A stretch of DNA of 64,000 nucleotides from assembly GCA_013205565.1 (NCBI GenBank), contig JABMMM010000091.1:1-64000 (forward strand), read 5' to 3'. Under the pieces are notes generated by a model. The model was not told where the DNA came from, did not search any database, and worked only from the letters and a program-made list of their open reading frames with translations. This document shows, piece by piece, positions 8,185 through 16,065 of this stretch. Source of the stretch: Alcaligenaceae bacterium. Its GTDB lineage: Bacteria; Pseudomonadota; Gammaproteobacteria; Burkholderiales; Burkholderiaceae_B. A program made the translations under genes and the position numbers. The first letter of the stretch is position 1; every line of letters begins with the position of its first letter.

Positions 8185-8212
8185 GCTCACTTAACCTTTC
8201 TTTGGATTGCAT

Positions 8213-8827
8213 ATGTCACTTTTTTTGATTCGCCACGGCGAAACGCTGCTGAATGCAGCACGCACCGTTCAGCCTGCTGCCACACCTCTTGCGCCGCGCG
8301 GACTTGCGCAGGCTGAGCTCGTCGCCGCGCGCGTGGTTGGGCTCAAACCTGCAGCGATCTTATCAAGCGATATGCCGCGTGCCTGGCAAACTGCCGAGGC
8401 AATCGCGCGCCATACGGGGCTCGAACCTCTAAGCACTGAATTATTACGCGAGCGTAACTTTGGTGATCTGCGCGGCCGCCCTTACGACACACTGAGCTTT
8501 AACCCACTTGAGATGATTGAGGCCCCCGCAAACGGTGAGTCGTTAGCCGAGTTTCACGAGCGCGTGGCAGAGGCCTTCGAGTATGCTGCGCGGCTGCGCG
8601 TCTCGCTCGATGGCCCATTGGTGGTGGTTTGCCATGGCTTGGTGATTCATGCCATGCTGGCCAATTGCATTGACGTGGGCAAACATCCTATACCTGCGCG
8701 CATCGGCAACACTTCAATCACTCAGGTAATCGCTCAACACCCCTTCAGCGCTGAACTGGTGAACTGTACGGTTCACTTAAATGGCACTGACTTAGCAGAA
8801 GATACTAAAAGCTTATCGGGCGGCTGA
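8213..8827 (+). CDS. Histidine phosphatase family protein
   Basis: This 204-residue protein of the phosphoglycerate-mutase-like superfamily has the catalytic block LIRHGET at residues 5-11 and the second active-site histidine in VVCHGLVIH. The intervening SSDMPRAWQTAEAIA and ERNFGDLRG are family hallmarks, with the acidic residue of ERNFGDL the likely proton donor. These are cytoplasmic phosphomonoesterases of varied specificity, including cobalamin phosphatase, 2-phosphoglycerate mutase-like and broad types, and the substrate cannot be read. The ATG at 8213 was chosen over an in-frame TTG two codons upstream. It is convergent with the molybdenum hydroxylase cluster. Confidence 0.9.
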   Translation: MSLFLIRHGETLLNAARTVQPAATPLAPRGLAQAELVAARVVGLKPAAILSSDMPRAWQTAEAIARHTGLEPLSTELLRERNFGDLRGRPYDTLSFNPLEMIEAPANGESLAEFHERVAEAFEYAARLRVSLDGPLVVVCHGLVIHAMLANCIDVGKHPIPARIGNTSITQVIAQHPFSAELVNCTVHLNGTDLAEDTKSLSGG

Positions 8828-8851
8828 CGCACGCGACACACGCCGCGACCG

Positions 8852-10081
8852 TCAACGCAAGCCGAATAGATTTTTTATTTTCTGCCACAGGATACTAAAC
8901 AGAACGCTGACCGGGTTGATGGCCTGAGTCTCAAAGGGCTCTGCCGCCTCAGGCTGAGTTAAACGCTGCGTCACATTCCGACCAAAATCTGCCACCATTC
9001 GCCGCACAAATTCTTGCACCAAGCCCGAGCGTGAAAACTGTGCCAAGGGCCCCTGCAAGGTGTAGAGTAATTCCACAGCAACACGCGTACTTGAAGCACT
9101 TAATACTTCGAGTTGATAACGTACATCGCCGGTCGCACGCGACTGACTGACCGAATCCTGACCCGTCCCTTTCAAGACCGCAACCCGTTGCGCCGCATCA
9201 CGCTCAATGGTGGCGCTACCTTTGAAGGTTGCAGACATAGGGCCAAATTTAATTGCAATCTTGCCTGCGACCTGCTCGAGCGTTTCGCTTTCAACCTGTG
9301 CACCAGGCAAACAGCTTGCGACCGCTTTTAAGTCAGACATGAAAGTCCAAACCTCGTCCACGCCAAATGGCAAATCAAACGACGCGCTGACTTTCGTACC
9401 TTTTTGACGACCCTCTTGATGATCTGCTTGGCGAGCTGAATCACTGCCAACGGTGGCAGCGCGAGCAGCGAGTGGATCACCCGAGTCAGGGGCTTGTGCA
9501 ATCTGACGCTTGGCTTCAAAGCTCATGAAATCTTGCGCAGCCTCTGGACGGGCAACAGGCTGCGCCACCCGCTTGGTCATCGCTGTACGCAACGCTTGAA
9601 CCTGAACATCCGGCTCAGCGCGCAAGTCTTGCAAGACCGCCAAGATCGCCGACACAATCCCCATGTAGCCGGTGCAACGGCACAAATTACCTGCGAGTTC
9701 AATGCGCACGCGCTGCTCATCGGCTTGTGGCAAGCGCAAGATGATATCGCGCGCGGTTGCCAGCATGCCTGGCGTGCAGTAGCCACACTGCAAAGCATGA
9801 TGGACGCTGAAGGCCGCACGCAGTCGCGCCATCACGGGATCCGACTCGTAACCTTCAATCGTGGTAATGGCACGCCCTTGACAGGCTACTGCGTAAGTAA
9901 TGCAAGCTCTGACGGGTTCGCCATCAAGCAGCACAGTGCACGCGCCGCAGACGCCATGTTCGCAGCCAAGATGAGTACCCGTGAGTTGCACGACGTCGCG
10001 TAAGAAGTCACCCAAGTGGGTTCGGTCAGAGACCGTCTTTTGAATTGACTGACCGTTGACCGTTAAGGTAAGAGTATTCAT
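8852..10081 (-). CDS. 2Fe-2S subunit of a molybdenum hydroxylase fused to a CoxG/SRPBCC domain
   Basis: This 409-residue protein joins two parts. Residues 1-160 are a standard small subunit of the CO-dehydrogenase/xanthine-dehydrogenase family, with all eight iron-sulfur cysteines visible (C40, C45, C48, C60; C99, C102, C134, C136). Residues about 160-235 are a low-complexity linker. Residues about 235-385 are a CoxG-like SRPBCC domain (SASFDLPFGVDEVWTFM, CLPGA, KIAIKFGPM). CoxG is usually a separate protein implicated in anchoring or maturing CO dehydrogenase. The small subunit passes electrons from the molybdenum site to FAD. The start overlaps the stop of the FAD subunit by 4 bases, and it is the last gene of the cluster. 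Confidence 0.93.
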   Translation of the reverse strand: MNTLTLTVNGQSIQKTVSDRTHLGDFLRDVVQLTGTHLGCEHGVCGACTVLLDGEPVRACITYAVACQGRAITTIEGYESDPVMARLRAAFSVHHALQCGYCTPGMLATARDIILRLPQADEQRVRIELAGNLCRCTGYMGIVSAILAVLQDLRAEPDVQVQALRTAMTKRVAQPVARPEAAQDFMSFEAKRQIAQAPDSGDPLAARAATVGSDSARQADHQEGRQKGTKVSASFDLPFGVDEVWTFMSDLKAVASCLPGAQVESETLEQVAGKIAIKFGPMSATFKGSATIERDAAQRVAVLKGTGQDSVSQSRATGDVRYQLEVLSASSTRVAVELLYTLQGPLAQFSRSGLVQEFVRRMVADFGRNVTQRLTQPEAAEPFETQAINPVSVLFSILWQKIKNLFGLR

Positions 10082-10917
10082 GCGTGCACACCAAAAGCCT
10101 GCGCGAGGCAGCGCGCTATTGCAGCGCCGGCCATGCGGCGCCCTAGCGTATCAAGTTGCTCAATTGCCCCCTTTAACGCGGCCTCAATGGCTGCCTCAGA
10201 CGCCACAGCCAAGCCGCCGCGAGCCACTTCGCTGGCAAGCGTTTCAAGTGCCACTGGGGCACTATCTAACGCACCCACCACAATCTGAGCCGTTGCACTC
10301 GCGGGTTCAAAATAGACCGCACAACTGGCCTCAGCGAATTCGCCTGTCTTTCGACAAAACTTGTAGTAGCCCCAACGGGCTTGCGCGCTCAAGCGTGGCA
10401 GATGCAGCGCGGTAATCACCTCGCCCTCAGCCAAGCTCGTGGTGTAGGCTGCCAACATGAAGTCTTGCATCTTGATGAGTCGCGGCGCTTGCTCAAAGGC
10501 ACGCACTTCCACCAGAGCGTTCAGCGCACGCGCAGCAAGTATCCAGTCGGCTGCGGGATCGGCATGCGCCAAACTACCCCCTACCGTGCCACGGTTGCGC
10601 ACGGAGCGATAAGCAATACGCGCCGCCATCTCTTGCACCGGATGCCCGCGCAAAAGCTCAAAGCAACCATCCTCAATCTCAGCATGCGTCACCGATGCCC
10701 CAACACGCACACGCCCCTCGATTAGCTCGACAGTGCGTAGCTCGTCTAAGCGCGACACATCCACCACTTGCGCCGGGCGAGCCAGCCTTAAGTTCAGCAT
10801 GGGGCCCAAGGATTGACTGCCTGCCATTAATTTCGCTTGACCGTCGGAACGAGCAAGCGCCCGCAAGGTTTCAACAAGCGTGGCGGGCTTAACATAGTCG
10901 AACGATGCCGCCTTCAT
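10078..10917 (-). CDS. FAD-binding medium subunit of a molybdenum hydroxylase (CoxM-like)
   Basis: This 279-residue protein has the FAD-binding layout of the CoxM/XdhB family: MKAASFDYVKPATL at the N-terminus, AKLMAGSQSLGPMLNLRLA (first flavin phosphate-binding loop), then RNRGTVGGSLAHADPAADW (second flavin-binding motif). It carries electrons from the two iron-sulfur clusters to the external acceptor. Both ends overlap neighbours by 4 bases (ATGA type) and the three subunits are translated in the order large, medium, small. Length is typical, with no truncation. Confidence 0.94.
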   Translation of the reverse strand: MKAASFDYVKPATLVETLRALARSDGQAKLMAGSQSLGPMLNLRLARPAQVVDVSRLDELRTVELIEGRVRVGASVTHAEIEDGCFELLRGHPVQEMAARIAYRSVRNRGTVGGSLAHADPAADWILAARALNALVEVRAFEQAPRLIKMQDFMLAAYTTSLAEGEVITALHLPRLSAQARWGYYKFCRKTGEFAEASCAVYFEPASATAQIVVGALDSAPVALETLASEVARGGLAVASEAAIEAALKGAIEQLDTLGRRMAGAAIARCLAQAFGVHA

Positions 10918-13283
10918 TGCACACCACCGGCTTTTTGTTCAAGCGCCTCAAGAACACGCCGCGGCGTCAACGGCGTACGCGCGAGTTCGGATGCGCCGAC
11001 TCTGCGCAAGGCATCATTGACCGCACCAAAAATCGCAGCGGGTGGTGCAATCGCGCCACCCTCGCCCATCCCCTTGGCGCCAAACTCTGTGTGTGGAGAG
11101 GGCGTTTCAAAATGATCGATCCGAATATTAGGAACCTCAGTGGCACCGGGCATCACATAGTCAGCGAGGGTTGAGGCCAGTGGCTGCGCAAAATCGTCGT
11201 AACGCATTTCTTCATACAACGCCGTACCAATTCCCTGCGCGACCCCACCGATCGTTTGTCCTTCAACCACCATGGGGTTCACGAGCACGCCACAGTCTTC
11301 AACCACCACATAATCCAAGATTTCAACACCGCCCATTTGCGGATCAACCGCCACCAGGGCCACGTGTGTGGCATAACTAAAGGCACCCGTATCCACCCGC
11401 GGTTTATAGCCAACGGTCGCCTCTAAACCCGCCGGATCTACATCGGGCGGTAAGAGTTGTGGGCTTAGGTACCAGGCTTTTGCAATTTCACTTAAAGACA
11501 CCCGACGCTCAGCGCAACAGACCGCCCCCCCCTCAAGCACGACCTCAGTCACTTTAGCTTTCAACAAATGCGCACCAATGTTCAACAGTTGCGGCACAAG
11601 CTTCTGGCAGGCTTGCGACACCGCTCCGCCCGACATCACCAGCGAACGCGACGCGTAGGTGCCACTTGAATACGGAGTCTGCCCCGTGTCACCGTGCATC
11701 ACACGCATGTTAGACAGATCAATCCCCAACACTTCGTGCGCGATCTGCGCGAAGGTGGTTTCCATCCCTTGCCCATGCGAGTGCACCCCCACTCTAATTT
11801 CAAGGCCACCATCAGGTGTCATGCGCACCATCGCCTGATCAAAGCCAGGCACAATAGGCATCCCCCAGGCCGCAAACACCGAGGTGCCGTGCGCCGATTG
11901 CTCGGTGTACGTGGCCAAGCCAACACCAATCAAGCGCCCATCGGCCTCGCCTTGTTGTTGCCGCGCGCGCACCGCTTTGACATTGATCATCTCAAGCGCA
12001 CGCCTGACACTGGCCGGATAATCACCGCTATCAAAATGTTTATTTGCCACATTCACATACGGCATCTGCTCGGGCTGCACAAGATTTTCAAGACGAATCT
12101 CCCAGGGCTCGCGACCCACCTCAAGCGCCAGAGCGTTAAGCGTGAGTTCCATGGCAAAGCACACACCGGTGCGAGCCACGCCGCGGTAGGGTACAAAACC
12201 AGGCTTGTTTGTGGCGACACATTGCGTGACGCAGCGGTAACCATCAAAAGCGTAAGGGCCGGGCAGATTACCGATCGCCTGACCAGGCTCAATCCCAATC
12301 GTAAAGGGCCAGACTGAATAAGCGCCACCGTCAATCGTAATCTTCGCATCAAGCGCCAATAAGCGGCCGCGACGATCGGCGTAGGCCGTCATCTCGTAAT
12401 GATGCTCACGCGTATTCGCGCCCGCGATCAGATGTTCGCGACGGTCTTCAAGGTAGCGAAACGGCTTGCGATAGGTCTTGGCAAGCCAGGCGACGCAAAG
12501 TTCTTCTTGCTGCAGCACGCACTTGTAGCCAAAGGCCCCACCCACGTCAGGCGAAATCACTCGCACCTGCCCCTGATCCATCTGCAAATACTGAGCCAGT
12601 GCCGTACGTATTAAATGCGGCACTTGCGTGGCACTCACGACCACTAACTGATTGGCCTGATGATCCCAGTACGCCAGCACGGCTTTACCCTCAAGCGGCA
12701 CCATGCACTGGCGTGCGAGGCTCATCTTTCGATGCACCACGACTTCTGCCTGTGCAGCAAGTGCGTCAAATTTTTTATCTACCGACAAGGTCACGAAAAC
12801 ATTGTCCTTCCATTTCTCATGCACCAAGTTTTCGGTGGCTTGCATGGCGCTTAACACATCCGCATACGCGGGTAGCTCTTGGTACTGCACTTGCACGGTT
12901 TCGAGCAGATCTTCAGCTTCGGCGCGCGTCGGGGCAAAGCCCATCACAACCGGCTCGCCCACAAAGCGTACTTTGCCGCTCGCTAACGGCGGATGCGCCG
13001 ACAGTTGATAGGTTGGCAAGGACGAGTCAGCCGCAATATCGAGTACATCGCTCAAGTGCGCGCGCGTGAACACAGTGGGCTGACTAACAGGGGGAACCTC
13101 AATGGACGTCACCCTTGCGTGCGCTAAAGGGCTGCGCATAAAAGCGACTTCAGACAACCCAGGCATCACCATATCTGCAACAAAATTTGCTTTGCCATGC
13201 AGATGACGATCATCTTCTTTACGCAACACCCTCGCCCCGATCCCCTGAGGCTTGATGCGCGCTGTGCTACCTGGGTGTCCCAT
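10914..13283 (-). CDS. Molybdopterin-binding large subunit of a xanthine dehydrogenase-family hydroxylase
   Basis: This 789-residue catalytic subunit starts with the family's GIGARVLRKEDDRHLHGKANF block and includes GGAFGYK (cofactor loop), PYRGVARTGV and, near the C-terminus, EFGAKGMGEGGAIAPPAAIF, which carries the conserved active-site Glu of molybdenum hydroxylases. The active-site loop is PYRGVAR rather than the AYRCSFR signature with the Cu-binding Cys of true CO dehydrogenase, so it is a form II/aldehyde-oxidase-like enzyme. It should hydroxylate a carbon next to nitrogen in a heteroaromatic ring, or an aldehyde, using water. Context (HyuAB, PreA-like) favours an N-heterocycle. The start is an ATG at 13283. 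Confidence 0.93.
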   Translation of the reverse strand: MGHPGSTARIKPQGIGARVLRKEDDRHLHGKANFVADMVMPGLSEVAFMRSPLAHARVTSIEVPPVSQPTVFTRAHLSDVLDIAADSSLPTYQLSAHPPLASGKVRFVGEPVVMGFAPTRAEAEDLLETVQVQYQELPAYADVLSAMQATENLVHEKWKDNVFVTLSVDKKFDALAAQAEVVVHRKMSLARQCMVPLEGKAVLAYWDHQANQLVVVSATQVPHLIRTALAQYLQMDQGQVRVISPDVGGAFGYKCVLQQEELCVAWLAKTYRKPFRYLEDRREHLIAGANTREHHYEMTAYADRRGRLLALDAKITIDGGAYSVWPFTIGIEPGQAIGNLPGPYAFDGYRCVTQCVATNKPGFVPYRGVARTGVCFAMELTLNALALEVGREPWEIRLENLVQPEQMPYVNVANKHFDSGDYPASVRRALEMINVKAVRARQQQGEADGRLIGVGLATYTEQSAHGTSVFAAWGMPIVPGFDQAMVRMTPDGGLEIRVGVHSHGQGMETTFAQIAHEVLGIDLSNMRVMHGDTGQTPYSSGTYASRSLVMSGGAVSQACQKLVPQLLNIGAHLLKAKVTEVVLEGGAVCCAERRVSLSEIAKAWYLSPQLLPPDVDPAGLEATVGYKPRVDTGAFSYATHVALVAVDPQMGGVEILDYVVVEDCGVLVNPMVVEGQTIGGVAQGIGTALYEEMRYDDFAQPLASTLADYVMPGATEVPNIRIDHFETPSPHTEFGAKGMGEGGAIAPPAAIFGAVNDALRRVGASELARTPLTPRRVLEALEQKAGGVQ

Positions 13284-13319
13284 TCTTCACACTCTTTTCA
13301 GATAAGGTTCAAACGATTC

Positions 13320-14414
13320 CTAGCGACGATTCACCGCGGCGAAGGTGTAGTTATCCAGTGTCGCCTCAGCCAAACGGAACCAACTGGCCTCGCTCTGCTG
13401 AAACTTCTGCCACTCAGGGAAGATTGCCGCAAAGTCAGGATTTTTTTCTGACAGTTCTTTCCAGAGCTCTTGCGAAGCGTTATAAGTTGCATCCATCACA
13501 TCTTTTGAAAACAGATTGACTTTAGCGCCACCGCCGATCAGTTTACGCAACGCCTCGGGATTTTTGGCATCATAGTTGGCCAGCATCTTGAGGGTTTGCT
13601 CGTTACAGGCGACTTCAAAGGCCGCTTGATACGCGGGTGGGAGCTCGGCAAACGCTTTGTCATTGACCATCGTGGTAATCGAGGCGCTGCCCTCAAACCA
13701 GCCTGGGGCGTAGTAGAAAGGCGCCACTTTGTTGAGGCCAAGCTTCTCGTCGTCGTAGGGGCCAATCCACTCTGCTGCGTCAATCGTGCCCTTTTCAAGA
13801 GCTGAATAAATGTCGCTTGGCGGAATTTGCTGAGGCACAGCACCCAGTTTTGAAAGAACCATCCCTCCGATACCACCAATACGCATCTTTAAGCCTTTAA
13901 TATCGGCCAAGGATTTGATCTCTTTGCGATACCAGCCACCCATTTGAACGCCCACATTTCCGCAGGTGAAATTGATGATGTTGTACTTTTTATAAACCTC
14001 GCGCACGAGCGGCAGGCCCCCTCCATACTGCAGCCAGGCATTATGCTGACGCGCATTCAAACCGTAACTTAAGCCAGTATCAAAGGCGAGCGCGGTATTC
14101 TTACCGATAAAGTAAGTGCTGAGGGTGTGATTACACTCAACCGTGCGGTTGCTCACGCCATCCATACTTTGTAGCGCGGGCATGATTTCACCGCCTGCAA
14201 ACACACGAATTTCGAACTTACCGTCAGTCAGTTGCGCGACGCGCTTACCGAGCTCTTCGGCAGAGCCATAAATCGTGTCAAGTGTTTTAGGCCAGCTAGT
14301 AGACATGCGCCATTTGACCGTGGGGCTGGTCTGGGCGAAAGCTGGCGCACCCATTGCGGCTAAACCAGCGCCAGCTACTGTTGCAGTTTGAGTAAGAAAG
14401 CGACGTCGTTGCAT
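13320..14414 (-). CDS. TRAP transporter periplasmic receptor (DctP family), Tat-type signal
   Basis: This 364-residue exported protein starts MQRRRFLTQTA, a twin-arginine-like signal, followed by a hydrophobic stretch ending APAFAQ. The mature part has DctP features, and WIGPYDDEKLG resembles TakP-type 2-oxo-acid receptors, which I recall but could not compare. The receptor should capture an organic acid in the periplasm, but no DctQ or DctM membrane subunit is present in the window, so it must use a transporter encoded elsewhere. The ATG at 14414 is preceded by GGAG; a 15-codon upstream extension would bury the signal. It lies between hyuB and the hydroxylase large subunit. Confidence 0.92.
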   Translation of the reverse strand: MQRRRFLTQTATVAGAGLAAMGAPAFAQTSPTVKWRMSTSWPKTLDTIYGSAEELGKRVAQLTDGKFEIRVFAGGEIMPALQSMDGVSNRTVECNHTLSTYFIGKNTALAFDTGLSYGLNARQHNAWLQYGGGLPLVREVYKKYNIINFTCGNVGVQMGGWYRKEIKSLADIKGLKMRIGGIGGMVLSKLGAVPQQIPPSDIYSALEKGTIDAAEWIGPYDDEKLGLNKVAPFYYAPGWFEGSASITTMVNDKAFAELPPAYQAAFEVACNEQTLKMLANYDAKNPEALRKLIGGGAKVNLFSKDVMDATYNASQELWKELSEKNPDFAAIFPEWQKFQQSEASWFRLAEATLDNYTFAAVNRR

Positions 14415-14501
14415 GCGGATCTCCGAGAGATAGGTTAAATGAGCATACTGATAGGTCAAGCAAAGAGCAACAGCGGTGAAGCGTCTAGCTAGCGTCAGGC
14501 G

Positions 14502-16046
14502 TCAATTTTTAACGCCGTAACCCCCTCCGCCGGGTAAGCCTAGTTCGAGGATATCGCCCTCGACCATATCGACTACACCTTTGGGATGTTCGACTGCCTG
14601 GCCATTAAGCAACACATGACCAGTACGTCCCGCCTGTCCGCCTTCAATACTTTTAGCGGGCACGCGTGTGCGTTCGGTTAGTAAAGAGACGCGCAGACGA
14701 CCCGGCCAGCGCGACTGAAAAGATACTTTTTGTCCCATGCCACCGCGGTGCGCACCTTCGCCCCCCGAGCCTTCAATCAAACTCTTGCAACCAAAGAGCA
14801 CCGGTGAGAGCATCTCTGCGACCTCGATCGGCGTATTTGAAATATTGGCTGGAAACCCTGAGGTAGGTGGCCCATCGCGATCACGCATCGCACCCATTCC
14901 ACCGTTAAAAAAGAGAATGCTCGAAAATGAGGTCCCGAGTGCAGGATTTACGCCGCGCATCAACACGGACCAAAGCGGTGTCCCACTATCGGCCTGCACG
15001 CGTTCGGGCATCACCTTGGCAAGCGCCTCAAACACTGCAGCTTGCAGCTGATGTCCGATCAAATGTCTTGCACCCACTGCGGCGGGCGGCTTCGCATTGA
15101 CGATGGTCCCTTCAGGGGCGATCACTTTAAATAGCCGCGTAAAGCCATCGTTATTTGGGATGCCTGGCGACAACAAACATTTGAAGGGATAGATCGTATA
15201 AGCATAGGTATGATTAAAGGTTTCGTTGATACCAAACCTGACCTGCGCTGTGCTGCCGCTGTAATCGACCGTCACGCCCTCGTGACTCACTGTAATCTTG
15301 GCCTGGATTCTAATGCGCTCATCCCAACCATCAGACTCAACCGAGCCGTGATAGACACCCGGAGGAATCTTTCGCAACTCACGCAAGGCCGCGTCTTCAG
15401 AGGCTTTAAAAATGGCACCTGCAATCTCGTTGATATCGCTTAAGCCGTACTCTTCTAACAACTCTGTCAAGCGACGCTCAGCCACGCGCAATGCCCCCAC
15501 CTGCGCTTCGATATCACCACGCACTTGCTGCGGCAAACGCACGTTGGCTTCAAGCATCTGCATGACCCAGGGGTTAAACACTCCAGCTTCAGCAAGTTTG
15601 ATGACCGGAAACCGGATCCCCTCTTCATACACCTCACCCGCATCGGCGGACCACTGGCGTCCGCCCACATCCGATAAGTGCGCGACCGCCATCGCAAAGG
15701 CGACTAAGCGCTCACCGAAAAAAATGGGTGCGACCATCGTGGCATCCGGCAAATGACCTGTGCCGATCCAAGGGTCGTTAGTAAACAGAATATCGCCTGG
15801 TTTCAAGGTCTCTTGAGGAAACACCTTCAAGATCCCTTTAAGCGACAAAGGGGCTGTGCCGATAAAGCCGGGGATACTCAGGGCAGATTGCGCGACTAGT
15901 CGCGCTTCGGGATCAAGCAGCACGCAGGCAAAATCGTTGGACTCACGCACGACGGTGGAGAACGAGGTACGTTTAAGCGTTGCCCCGGCTTCGTCGGTAA
16001 TCGCGATCAGTCTGTTCCAGTAAATCTCTAGATCAATCGGGCTCAT
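14502..16046 (-). CDS. hyuB: Hydantoinase B/oxoprolinase family protein (HyuB)
   Basis: This 514-residue protein matches HyuB/N-methylhydantoinase B and the acetone carboxylase alpha family. Visible features are the N-terminal SPIDLEIYWNRL, FTNDPWIGTGHLPD, VAHLSDVGG and the glycine-rich C-terminus LGLPGGGGYG. With HyuA it forms an ATP-dependent cyclic-amide hydrolase or a related carboxylase in the cytoplasm. The ATG at 16046 has a strong AGGAG and starts 19 bases after hyuA ends; the 15-codon upstream extension would overlap hyuA. The HyuA-HyuB pairing is complete, and no gamma subunit typical of acetone carboxylase is present, favouring a hydantoinase or oxoprolinase role. Confidence 0.92.
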   Translation of the reverse strand: MSPIDLEIYWNRLIAITDEAGATLKRTSFSTVVRESNDFACVLLDPEARLVAQSALSIPGFIGTAPLSLKGILKVFPQETLKPGDILFTNDPWIGTGHLPDATMVAPIFFGERLVAFAMAVAHLSDVGGRQWSADAGEVYEEGIRFPVIKLAEAGVFNPWVMQMLEANVRLPQQVRGDIEAQVGALRVAERRLTELLEEYGLSDINEIAGAIFKASEDAALRELRKIPPGVYHGSVESDGWDERIRIQAKITVSHEGVTVDYSGSTAQVRFGINETFNHTYAYTIYPFKCLLSPGIPNNDGFTRLFKVIAPEGTIVNAKPPAAVGARHLIGHQLQAAVFEALAKVMPERVQADSGTPLWSVLMRGVNPALGTSFSSILFFNGGMGAMRDRDGPPTSGFPANISNTPIEVAEMLSPVLFGCKSLIEGSGGEGAHRGGMGQKVSFQSRWPGRLRVSLLTERTRVPAKSIEGGQAGRTGHVLLNGQAVEHPKGVVDMVEGDILELGLPGGGGYGVKN

Positions 16047-16065
16047 GCCACGCTCCTTTGCTGCT

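Noticed and set aside
7736-8212. 158-codon minus-strand frame with a run of Asp-Ser repeats
   Set aside because: The Asp-Ser run is the translation of the hexanucleotide repeat, and the rest is antisense to the Bug receptor gene.
10914-13283. True aerobic CO dehydrogenase large subunit
   Set aside because: The active-site loop lacks the AYRCSFR motif with the copper-binding Cys, so CO oxidation is not supported.
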